Positions 24,926-32,888 of a stretch of 64,000 bases of DNA are shown here, piece after piece; the first letter of the stretch is position 1; every line of letters starts with the position of its first letter. This DNA comes from Streptomyces sulphureus DSM 40104 (GTDB taxonomy: Bacteria; Actinomycetota; Actinomycetes; Streptomycetales; Streptomycetaceae): NCBI RefSeq assembly GCF_000381025.1, contig NZ_KB905816.1, positions 1 to 64,000 of the forward strand. The letters are read 5' to 3'. Below the pieces are notes generated by a model. The model worked only from the letters and a program-made list of their open reading frames with translations. It was not told where the DNA came from and made no database searches. The position numbers and the translations under genes are program-made.

Positions 24926-26425
24926 TCAGACGGCCCGGAGCCGCCTCGCCCCCTTGACCCCCCTGTCCTTGTCCGGTGCGGGTTTGGGGCCGCGGGGCAG
25001 CGTGGACGCGATCTCCTCGCGGAGGTCCTCGACGGTGCCGTGGCCGCTGAAGCGCCCGGTGAGGCGGTACATCTCGCGGAGCCTGTCCCAGGTGCGGTGC
25101 GAGGAGTTCTCGTTGATGGTGAGGAGCGCCAACCGCGCGTAGTTGTCGGCCTGTTCGGGGTCGTCCGCGATGAAGCACGCGGAGGCCATGGAGAGGTAGT
25201 CGAAGATCTTCGAGCGCTGGCGCTCGTCGCGGCGCAGGTCGAGTGCGAGCTTGGCGTGCTCCTCGGCCTTCTCCGCCGCCCGCGGTTCGTGCTCGGCGAG
25301 GGTGCGGTAGGCGAGCGCCTCCATACCGTGCAGGTCCGCCTTGTCGAACATCTGCATCCAGGTCGGTTGCGGGATGTCGTCGCGGTCGGAGGCGAAGAGC
25401 TCCTCGGCGGCGCCCAACGTTCGGCGCATCGCCTGGCCCTCGCCCTTGGACGCCTGCGCCCACGCCTCGATCGTGTCGAGCATCGCCCTGGTGCGGGGAA
25501 GGGTGCGGCCGTCGGCGCCGGCCTTGGCGAGCTTCATCAGGTCGAGCGCGTCGTCGGGACGTCCGAGGTGGACCATCTGGCGGGCGGCGCGCGAGAGCGC
25601 CTCGCCCGCACGCGGGCGGTCCCCGCCCTCTCGGGCCGCGTGCGCCGCGATCACGAAGTACTTCTGCGCCGTCGGCTCCAGGCCGACGTCGTGGGACATC
25701 CAGCCGGCGAGGACGGCGAGGTTCGCCGCGACCCCCCAGAGCCGCTGCTGGAGCTGCTCGGGGTGGCGGTACGCCAACATGCCGCCCACCTCGTTGAGTT
25801 GGCCGACGACCGCCTTGCGCTGCAAGCCGCCGCCGCGCGAGGCGTCCCAGGCCCGGAAGACCTCCACCGAGCGTTCCAGCGCCTCGATCTCCTGGGCGCC
25901 GACGGGCGCCGCCTCGTAGCGGTCGAGGGCCGCGTGGTCCATCTGGTGCGGGGCGTGACCCCCGTGGTCCGCCGGCAGCGCCGGGTCGGCCAACCAGTCG
26001 TACATGGCACCGGTGAGTGCCGCTCCTGCCGTGAGTGCGGAGCCCGCACCCACCAAGCCGCGTCGGTTGAGCATGAGGTCCATTCCCGTGAATTCGGTGA
26101 GGACCTCCGCGGTGTGCTTCGGATGCCAGGGCAGGTCCTCGGCCGACTCCTGCCGACCCGCCTTCCCGAGGCCGCCGAACCCGAGGTCCTCGATGGTCAC
26201 GACACGGCCGAGACGCTCGGTGAAAAGGGAAGCCAGAACTCTCGGCACCGGTTCGCGCGGGGTCTCCCCCGTCTCGATCCAGCGCCGCACTCGCGAGGTG
26301 TCGGTCGCCAGCTGCGGATGGCCTTGGGCCGCCGCCTGCCGGTTCACGAGCCGGGCGAGTTCGCCCTTGGACCAGCCGGCGAGGCCGAAGAGGTCCGCGA
26401 GACGGGTGTTCGGTCCCTTGGTCAC
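24926..26425 (-). CDS. NsdA-family HTH-TPR developmental regulator
   Basis: 499 residues. An N-terminal HTH-like domain (GWSKGELARLVNRQA, TDTSRVRRWIETGETPREPV then PRVLASLFTERLGRVVTIED) is followed by a helical TPR-like body (about 170-470). From memory, the segment SKGELARxVNR...TDTSRVRRW is characteristic of S. coelicolor NsdA, a repressor of sporulation and antibiotic production. The GTG at 26425 has GGGGG upstream; the longer ATG-initiated frame adds 34 untypical residues and crosses the promoter region. A set of three 10-bp repeats lies 63-92 bases upstream. It is divergent from the phosphotransferase gene over 711 bases. Confidence 0.8.
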   Translation of the reverse strand: MTKGPNTRLADLFGLAGWSKGELARLVNRQAAAQGHPQLATDTSRVRRWIETGETPREPVPRVLASLFTERLGRVVTIEDLGFGGLGKAGRQESAEDLPWHPKHTAEVLTEFTGMDLMLNRRGLVGAGSALTAGAALTGAMYDWLADPALPADHGGHAPHQMDHAALDRYEAAPVGAQEIEALERSVEVFRAWDASRGGGLQRKAVVGQLNEVGGMLAYRHPEQLQQRLWGVAANLAVLAGWMSHDVGLEPTAQKYFVIAAHAAREGGDRPRAGEALSRAARQMVHLGRPDDALDLMKLAKAGADGRTLPRTRAMLDTIEAWAQASKGEGQAMRRTLGAAEELFASDRDDIPQPTWMQMFDKADLHGMEALAYRTLAEHEPRAAEKAEEHAKLALDLRRDERQRSKIFDYLSMASACFIADDPEQADNYARLALLTINENSSHRTWDRLREMYRLTGRFSGHGTVEDLREEIASTLPRGPKPAPDKDRGVKGARRLRAV

Positions 26426-26487
26426 GTCAAGCCCCCAGGATCTCGGCTGAGTTGACAGTAGCGGCCGCCCGAAGGGGGCTGCGAGCA

Positions 26488-26517
26488 TTCGCCAGGCTTC
26501 GCCAGGGTTCGCCAGAT
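26488..26517. repeat. Three head-to-tail 10-bp repeats upstream of NsdA-like gene
   Basis: TTCGCCAG followed by two variable bases repeats at 26488, 26498 and 26508 with exact 10-base spacing, so all copies face the same side of the helix. Position (63-92 bases upstream of the GTG at 26425) suits an activator or repressor array for the NsdA-like gene. Confidence 0.6.
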
Positions 26518-27136
26518 GGTGTGCCACCCGTACGCGGGTGTCGTGTAGGAACGCGCCACCCCGACCCGGTCCCTCGCGAGGCGGACCGGTCCGCTCCGAG
26601 TCCGCTCGGAGCCCGTCCAGTTCACCTCACACGGGTACTTGCGGAACGCCGAGTGCGCCCGGAAGCGCCCCGAGGGGAGCCCGGTTGCCGGGTTCCGCGA
26701 CGGACGGAGCCGGCCGTACGCCCCGCAGGGCGACCGGACGGGAGCGCACGGAGAAGGGAGACCGCCGCACCCGCGGAGGTCCCGGAGAGGTCCGCGTACA
26801 CGTCCGAGGGCGAACGGTCTCGGGCGCGGCGGGCCGTACCGCCGCCCAGGCGGTAGGTACACGTCGTACGGAAGGCGGTCCGCCGCCGTCCCAACGGCGC
26901 CGGGCACCGGGGAGTTCGGCCCCGCACCGTGCCACGGCGGCGGCCCGATTCAGCGAGGGTGCAGGTCACAGGGGCGCCGACGGGGTGAGGGTACGGGACC
27001 GCCGCGGTCGCTCGGCGCCGTGTGCGGCCGCGCCGGTGCGGGTCCTCCGCCACTCCCCAGGGGGCGGAGGGCCGCCGGGCCGGGGGCGCAGTTCACGTCG
27101 GTCGATCGTCGGCGCACGAAGGGAACCTGCTCGCCC
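26518..27136. other. Long intergenic region between NsdA-like and phosphotransferase genes
   Basis: About 620 bases with no convincing gene on either strand: the open frames are arginine/glycine-rich and lack Shine-Dalgarno sites. It contains a 7-bp hairpin CTCCGAG/CTCGGAG (26594-26611), and GTACACGTC occurs twice (26796 and 26859 region). It is long enough for regulatory sites, a long leader or a small RNA. Confidence 0.4.
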
Positions 27137-28345
27137 ATGTACCCAGCACTGTCTCCCGTGAGCGTGCCACCCCCGCAGCGCCCCGCATCCCCCGCGCGGG
27201 GGCTGTACTCGGGTCCGCACCCGCACGGCAGATCGCAGGTGCCGCCGCCCGGGCAGGCGCTCGCGGAGCCGCCGCGCGTATCGGGGCAGTCCCAGCCGGG
27301 TGCCGCACAGGGCCGCAGGTCGCGGCGCCCGTACACGGCGGCGCAGCCGCTCGGCGCCAGGGTGGACCTTTCCGGGCCGCAGGGTGCGCAGTTGCGTGCC
27401 GCCGTGGCGGCCGTGCGGAGGATCTGTCCCGACTTCCAGCCGGTGCAGATGCTCAGGCGCCGCGGGCGGACGGTGCTCCTCGCGGGGACGGCGGGACGCA
27501 CGCCTGTGGTGGCCAAGTGCCTGCTGGAGGACAACTCCGCCTGGGCCGACCGTTTTCGGCACGAAATAGCGGTCTACCGGGCCTTCGTGCGCCACCGCCC
27601 GCCGGCCCGCACACCGCGCCTGATCGCCGCCGACCCCGAGAGCTGCACCCTCGTGATCGAGCGGGCGCCCGGACGCGTACCGGCGGCGCGACGGCACCCC
27701 TTCGAGCCCCCGTCGCGTACCGATCTCCACGCGATGATCGGTACGTTCGCGCGGCTCAACAGGTGGCAGCCACCGAAGTCGGCCTTCGAACGGCCCCTCG
27801 ACTACCTCCAGCGCCTCTCGCGCTACCACGGCCTCGGCCTCCTCACCGACCGCGACTTCGGAGACCTCAAGAAGCTCTTGCACGGGGTCGCCCAGGCGGG
27901 CGGCGGCCACAGCCTCCCCCAGCAGTTCTGCCACGGCGACGCGCTCCCGACCAACACCCTCCTCTCCCCGACGGGCACCTCCCTCGTGGACTGGGAGCAC
28001 GCCGGCTGGTACCTCCCCGGCTACGACCTCGCCACCCTCTGGGCGGTCCTCGGCGAAGCCCCCGAGGTGCGGCGGCAGATCAGCCAACTCGCCCAGTCCC
28101 AGGGCCCGGTGGCACGGGACTCCTTCCTGATCAACCTCATGGTGGTGCTCATGGGCGAGATCCGCGCCTACGAGAACGCCGTCCAGCGCACGATGCGGGG
28201 CCCGACGCCGGCGGAGCCGCCCGCGGTGGAGCCCGGGGCGGCGGGGATGTCGGCGGGCGAGCGGCAGCGTCTGCTCCTGCGTCGGCTCCACGACGACTGC
28301 GCCCTCGCACGGAACGCGGTGCGCGCCGCCGTCGGGACGCGCTGA
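27137..28345 (+). CDS. Aminoglycoside/choline-kinase-fold phosphotransferase
   Basis: 402 residues. The first 75 are proline/glutamine-rich and probably disordered. The kinase-like fold follows: [12 protein letters not shown] (ATP-anchoring lysine), [10 protein letters not shown] (hinge), catalytic loop [13 protein letters not shown] (about 267-279) and metal motif LVDWEHAG. These enzymes transfer ATP phosphate to a small-molecule hydroxyl; the substrate here cannot be read. The loop has HGDALPTN in place of HGDLHxxN, a family variant that keeps the catalytic Asp and Asn. The ATG at 27137 has AAGGGAA upstream. Confidence 0.8.
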   Translation: MYPALSPVSVPPPQRPASPARGLYSGPHPHGRSQVPPPGQALAEPPRVSGQSQPGAAQGRRSRRPYTAAQPLGARVDLSGPQGAQLRAAVAAVRRICPDFQPVQMLRRRGRTVLLAGTAGRTPVVAKCLLEDNSAWADRFRHEIAVYRAFVRHRPPARTPRLIAADPESCTLVIERAPGRVPAARRHPFEPPSRTDLHAMIGTFARLNRWQPPKSAFERPLDYLQRLSRYHGLGLLTDRDFGDLKKLLHGVAQAGGGHSLPQQFCHGDALPTNTLLSPTGTSLVDWEHAGWYLPGYDLATLWAVLGEAPEVRRQISQLAQSQGPVARDSFLINLMVVLMGEIRAYENAVQRTMRGPTPAEPPAVEPGAAGMSAGERQRLLLRRLHDDCALARNAVRAAVGTR

Positions 28346-28416
28346 GCGCGCCGGGCTCCTTCCCGCGAGGGGCAGGGCGAACTCGTCGGCTTACCGGAGT
28401 AGTTCGTACGGGTGGC

Positions 28417-28437
28417 GTCCGCCGAGGTTCGGCGGAC
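28417..28437 (+). terminator. Hairpin downstream of phosphotransferase gene
   Basis: Perfect 9-bp arms GTCCGCCGA (28417-28425) and TCGGCGGAC (28429-28437) with a 3-base loop, 72 bases after the stop. No T tract. Confidence 0.55.
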
Positions 28438-28634
28438 GTCCGTCCGGGCGTCAGCGGTCCAGTCCTCTGGCGCCCCGCAGGCCCGCGCGCCGACACCGCC
28501 GACGGGGCGTCCGCGGCGGGGCTGACGTGCGGTGTCCGCTCCGCTGCAGGGTGATTGACGGATCGTCGGGCAGCCGATACCCCTGTGGTCTGCTCGCGCC
28601 GTGAGCCCGCGGCGCACCGTCCGAGGAGGCCGTC

Positions 28635-30704
28635 TTGCCGGAGCCGTTGTCGGATCGCCCGCCGTCCGAGTCCGCCGCTCTTCCCGCGCACGCGCCGGCG
28701 CGGCCGTCCGCTCCGCCCGGTGGCCGCAGGCGCCGGAGAGCAAGCGCCGCGGTGGTGTGCCTCGCGTCTGCGGCGCTGGTGGTGCCGCTGCTCTCCGCCG
28801 GGGCGCCGGCAGGTGCGGAGGAGAGCGGGCCGGACGCGCTTCAGCGGCAGTTCGAGCGCGCCGCCGAGGAGTACGACGTCCCCGTCGACGTACTCCTCGG
28901 CGTCTCGTACCTCCAGTCCCGGTGGGACGCGCACGCCGGAGCGCCGAGCGTCTCCGGCGGCTACGGGCCCATGCACCTCACGGACGCCCGCAAGGCCCTT
29001 GCGACCTCCACCGCACCCGGCCACGGCCACGCGGAGGACCCCCGCGGCGACCCCTCGCGCAGCGCACGCACCACCGCGGCGAGCGCCGCCCCCGCCGCTG
29101 CCGAACTCCCCGCCCGGCTGCGGACGTTGCCCCGTGCCGCACAGCTCACCGGCCTCTCCGCCACGGAGCTCCGTACCACGCCCGAGGCGAACCTCCGAGG
29201 CGGCGCCGCACTGCTCGCCGACGCGCAGAAGCGCCTCGGCAAGCCCGCCGACGCGGACCCGGCGGCCTGGTTCGAGGCGGTGGCGTCCTACCCGTCGGGC
29301 GGCGCGAAGCCGAGCGCCACCGCCTTCGCCCGCGACGTCTTCGACGTGGTGCGCGCGGGCGAGGAGCGCACCACCGACACCGGTGCGAAGGTCACGCTGC
29401 GTTCGCACCCCCAACTCCGCGCTCCGTCCGCCGCCGCGGGGCGCGCGGGCGGCGCCGAGTGCCCGTCGAGCGCCGACTGCGAGTGGTATCCCGCCCCGTA
29501 CGAGGAGTACGAGGGCGACGACGGCACCCAGGACTACGGCAACCACGACACTTCCCGCCGCCCCTCCTCGCACAGGATCGACCACATCGTCGTCCACGAC
29601 ACCGAGGCGACCTACGAGGGGACGCTGAAACTCGTCAAGGACCCGCAGTACGTCTCCTGGAACTACACGCTGCGCTCCTCCGACGGGCACATCGCGCAGC
29701 ACGTCCGCAACCGCGACACCGCCTGGCACGCGGGCAACTGGTACATGAACGCCAAGTCCGTCGGCATCGAGCACGAGGGTTTCCTCACCGACCCCGACGC
29801 CTGGTACACGGAGGCGATGTACCGCTCCTCGGCCCGCCTCGTCCGCTACCTCGCCCACAGGTACGACGTCCCGCTCGACCGCCAGCACATCGTCGGCCAC
29901 GACAACGTCCCCGCCACCACGACCTCCGGCATCCCCGGCATGCACACCGACCCGGGCCCCTACTGGGACTGGCAGCGCTACTTCGCGCTGCTCGGTGCCC
30001 CGTTCGAGCCGCACGGGAGCCGGCACGCCGGGCTGGTGACCATCGCGCCCGAGTACGCCCGGAACCGTCCGGAGTACACCGGTTGCGAGGGGTCGGAGGC
30101 CACGAGCGAGCACGCCGGCTCGAAGAAGGCGTGCCCGGAGCACGGCTCGTCCGCCGTGCGCCTCCACACCCGCCCGAGCGCGGACTCCCCGCTCGTCAAC
30201 GACGCAGGGCTGCGCCCCGACGGCACCCCCGCGACGAAGGACGTCAACGACACGGGCGCCCGTGCCACCACGGGCCAGCAGTTCGCGGTCGCCGGGCGGC
30301 AGGGCGAGTGGACGGCGATCTGGTACCTCGGAGCCAAGGCCTGGTTCCACAACCCCGCGAAGCACCCCACGGCGGTACCGGCTCGCGGCAGGACGGTCAC
30401 GCCGAAGAAGGGCGCGGGAGAGGTGCCCGTCTACGGCGTCGCGTACCCGGAGGAGTCCGCGTACCCGGAGGGCATCCCCGCACAGAAGCTCTCCCCGCTG
30501 CCGTACAAGCTCTCCGCGGGGCAGAAGTACGCGACGCCGGGGCGTGAGGTGCGAGGTGAGTACCTCTGGGCGAAGGATTTCGACCCGAAGGGCGAGAAGT
30601 TCCGGGTCGTGCGCGGCGATCTCACGTACTACCAGATCCAGTTGGGGCACCGGGTGGCGTTCGTGAAGGCGGACGACGTCGTCCTCGGCCGCTCGGCGAA
30701 GTAG
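28635..30704 (+). CDS. Secreted N-acetylmuramoyl-L-alanine amidase (Amidase_2)
   Basis: 689 residues. An unusual TTG start, supported by GAGGAGG six bases upstream and by the lack of a better start. After a basic segment (RRRRRAS) comes the export signal (AAVVCLASAALVVPLLSAG; cut near AGAEE). About 70-120 resembles a lysozyme-like module (YDVPVDVLLGVSYLQSRWDA, GGYGPMHLTDA) but has Gln where a transglycosylase glutamate would be. The Amidase_2 zinc domain is about 310-450: HIVVHDTEAT, SVGIEHEG, HIVGHDNV, MHTDPGPYW. The C-terminal part (about 470-689) looks SH3-like, with two similar blocks (AWFHNPAKHP and VAFVKADDVV ends). It cleaves peptide stems from glycan in wall remodelling. Confidence 0.88.
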   Translation: MPEPLSDRPPSESAALPAHAPARPSAPPGGRRRRRASAAVVCLASAALVVPLLSAGAPAGAEESGPDALQRQFERAAEEYDVPVDVLLGVSYLQSRWDAHAGAPSVSGGYGPMHLTDARKALATSTAPGHGHAEDPRGDPSRSARTTAASAAPAAAELPARLRTLPRAAQLTGLSATELRTTPEANLRGGAALLADAQKRLGKPADADPAAWFEAVASYPSGGAKPSATAFARDVFDVVRAGEERTTDTGAKVTLRSHPQLRAPSAAAGRAGGAECPSSADCEWYPAPYEEYEGDDGTQDYGNHDTSRRPSSHRIDHIVVHDTEATYEGTLKLVKDPQYVSWNYTLRSSDGHIAQHVRNRDTAWHAGNWYMNAKSVGIEHEGFLTDPDAWYTEAMYRSSARLVRYLAHRYDVPLDRQHIVGHDNVPATTTSGIPGMHTDPGPYWDWQRYFALLGAPFEPHGSRHAGLVTIAPEYARNRPEYTGCEGSEATSEHAGSKKACPEHGSSAVRLHTRPSADSPLVNDAGLRPDGTPATKDVNDTGARATTGQQFAVAGRQGEWTAIWYLGAKAWFHNPAKHPTAVPARGRTVTPKKGAGEVPVYGVAYPEESAYPEGIPAQKLSPLPYKLSAGQKYATPGREVRGEYLWAKDFDPKGEKFRVVRGDLTYYQIQLGHRVAFVKADDVVLGRSAK

Positions 30705-30749
30705 CAGGCGCGGGCCCGGCGGCCGGGAGTCGCCGGGCCTCCGCCTGCT
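30703..30749. terminator. Strong hairpin after the amidase gene
   Basis: Long stem: AGCAGGCG (30703-30710) with CGCCTGCT (30742-30749), one mismatch, a G-T wobble, then GCCCGGC-type pairing of 30713-30720 with 30732-30739; 11-base loop. It begins at the amidase stop codon and lies before a gene that ends facing it, so it can serve both. Confidence 0.7.
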
Positions 30750-30813
30750 CTCAGCACACCAAGTACGTTTGTGACACGGAGCGTTGGCCCGGACGTCCGC
30801 CTGCGGCGGTGCC

Positions 30814-31314
30814 TCAGCGCTGTTGGAAGAGCTCGGCCGGGAGGGGCTTGAGCAGCGTGTAGAGGTCGTTGGTGATCGGGCGGTCCCAACTGGCGATCGT
30901 CACCAGGACGCCGTCGCTCCGGTCGAACTGCACGCAGGAGATGCGCTCCTCGGAGCAGACCACGCGGCGGACGATGAGGAGGTTGTCCCCCTGCATCACG
31001 GGGTCCTCCTCGACGCGGAGCACCTCGACGGGCTCGTCGTTCTCCAGCGCCGCCAGCAGATGGGCGACCTCGAAGGGCACGTCCCCCTCCTCGATCTCGC
31101 GGGCGGGCGAGCCCTCGGGGAGGTTGCCGATCACCATGGCGGGGCCGCGCCCGCCGAAGAGATCGTAGCGCAGGAAGACCCCTTGGCAGCTCCCGTCGGG
31201 TGCGGGGAGCAGGCCGGCGCCGAGGTTGCCGGGCCAGTCGGTCGGGTCCATGGCCAGGACATCAAAATCCGGACCGGCTGGCGTTGCGGCACTGCGACGG
31301 CGGAGGAACGACAT
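30814..31314 (-). CDS. Conserved protein of unknown function
   Basis: 166 residues, soluble, acidic. Starts MSFLRRRSAA. The body has LAMDPTDWPGNLGAGLLPAP, GVFLRYDLFGGRGPAMVIGN, VEVLRVEEDPVMQGDNLLIV, ISCVQFDRSDGVLVTIASWD and ends PLPAELFQQR. I do not recognise a domain; the mixed alpha/beta pattern and regular third-position GC mark a real gene. A TACCAT box lies seven bases before the ATG, so it may be leaderless. It is convergent with the amidase. Confidence 0.7.
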   Translation of the reverse strand: MSFLRRRSAATPAGPDFDVLAMDPTDWPGNLGAGLLPAPDGSCQGVFLRYDLFGGRGPAMVIGNLPEGSPAREIEEGDVPFEVAHLLAALENDEPVEVLRVEEDPVMQGDNLLIVRRVVCSEERISCVQFDRSDGVLVTIASWDRPITNDLYTLLKPLPAELFQQR

Positions 31315-32123
31315 ACGGCCATGGTACGTGGCGCCGCGGAAAGCCGACCTCGGGTCCTCCCCTCGCCAGAGCACCGGCGGTGACGTCGGGCCGGGCGCGG
31401 TGGAGGGGGAAGCGACGAGGAGGCAGGGGGCCGGAGCCGGTGTGTTCGTCGGTCCGCCGAAGCCAACTTCCGTACGCACTCCCCCTGTCGAGCCGGGAGC
31501 GCGGGGCCGGGTCGGCACGGGCCCCGGGCCGGCTGCGTAGGAGGTCTCGCTCCCCTACCGACGACCGCTCCCGAGGACATGCGGGCAGCGCACGGCACGG
31601 TTCACGAGGCGCACGGGCACCACTCCGTGCCGTGTCCGTGCGGCTCCGGGCGTCGAGGCGGCCGAGGTCGCGGCGGTGGCTGCCGCGGGGTTCTCGGTGC
31701 TGGGGGCTGTACGGTGCGGCGGGGTGGCGGCAGCCGCCGCACCGAAGTGCGGCGGGTGCTTCCCGCCCACGCCGTGTCCCGCGGCGGGTGGCGGCACTCG
31801 GGAGAGGAGAAGCCGCGCGGGTCGTTCCGGTCCGGTACCCACCACTCGAACCGGTGGCGGTCGTCCGAGAGGAGATGCCGCCCTGCTGAGGCCGAGCCCG
31901 GACGAAGCGGCGCGCATACGACCGGGCGACGCTCGCCGATCCCTCTACGCGGCTTCCCGGGGGTAGTCCGGTCAGGCCACCGACAGGCTGTCGCGCCCCC
32001 GAGGGCGAGCCGACGTCTCGACGCCCGAACCGCCCTGCGCCACTCGCCAGTTGACCCGCACGGCGCGCAGCCGGCCGAGCCGTGCACCGGCCCGGCCGAC
32101 CGTGCACCGGCCTGCCGGTCCGG
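31315..32123. other. About 800 bases without a supported gene
   Basis: Open frames here are arginine/glycine/proline-rich on both strands, lack Shine-Dalgarno sites and show no domain. A 13-bp direct repeat CCGTGCACCGGCC occurs at 32080 and 32100, just past the hydrolase stop. The region may hold a decayed gene or a small RNA. Confidence 0.5.
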
Positions 32124-32852
32124 TCACTCGGCGAGGAACGCCCCCACGGTCGCCGCGAACTCGCGGGGCCGCTCCTCGTGGACGAGGTGGCCGCCGCCCT
32201 CGACCGTCACCGTCCTGGCGTCGGGCATCCGCTCCGCCATCAGCTCCATGTCCCGCTGCGCGAGGTGGCTCTCCGGGCCGCCGGCGACGAGAAGCGCGGG
32301 CGAGGTGATGTCGGCGAGCCGCTCCCACCAGTCCGGCTTGGGCGAGTTCCGTTCCTGCGTGAACTGAACCTTCACCTCCCAGTCGAAGAGGAGCCGGCCG
32401 GCGGGCCGCTCCGGCACCTCCAGCGGGACCGCGAGCGGACGCAGCGGGGCGGGCTCCTCCAGGACCAACCGTACGACGCGGGACGGCTGTTCCTGCGCGA
32501 GCAGGTAGGCGAGGATCGAGCCGTACGAATGGCCGACGAGGACGACGCGGTCGAGCGCGAGCGCGTCGAGGAAGGCAGCGAGGTCGTCGCGCTGCTGCTC
32601 CAGGCCGTACGTGCCCGGCCAGTCGCTCGCCCCGTGCCCTGTCAAGTCAGGTGCGTACAGGCGGTGTTCGGCGGAGAGATGGGAGAGGAGCGGCCCGCGC
32701 CAGTCCTCTCCGTCCTCCCCGAGCGCATGGAGGAGGACGACCGGCGTGCCCTCGCCTCCGCCCCAGGTGCGGTACGCGAGCTGCACGCGTCCCGCCTGGA
32801 CGGAGCGGGTCTCGGAGTTCGTCGTTGTCGGTGCGTTCGACGTGTCCGTCAT
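32124..32852 (-). CDS. Alpha/beta-fold hydrolase
   Basis: 242 residues. A standard alpha/beta-hydrolase core: VVLLHALGEDGEDW (oxyanion HG-like strand), nucleophile serine in LVGHSYGS (about 97-104), late strand PALLVAGGPES, and the catalytic histidine in EGGGHLVHEE. It probably acts on an ester, lactone or similar small molecule; the substrate cannot be deduced. ATG at 32852. It follows the kinase-TPR gene on the same strand by 36 bases in the opposite reading order (the kinase is upstream), so the two are likely co-transcribed. Confidence 0.85.
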   Translation of the reverse strand: MTDTSNAPTTTNSETRSVQAGRVQLAYRTWGGGEGTPVVLLHALGEDGEDWRGPLLSHLSAEHRLYAPDLTGHGASDWPGTYGLEQQRDDLAAFLDALALDRVVLVGHSYGSILAYLLAQEQPSRVVRLVLEEPAPLRPLAVPLEVPERPAGRLLFDWEVKVQFTQERNSPKPDWWERLADITSPALLVAGGPESHLAQRDMELMAERMPDARTVTVEGGGHLVHEERPREFAATVGAFLAE

Positions 32853-32888
32853 GGCGCGACCGTACTCCCCGCACGGCAGGGCGTGGAG

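Noticed and set aside
31579..31700. SEC-C-like zinc motif (PCPCGSG) in an open frame
   Set aside because: The downstream CC/CH ligands are missing and the frame has no start signal or coding bias; chance match.
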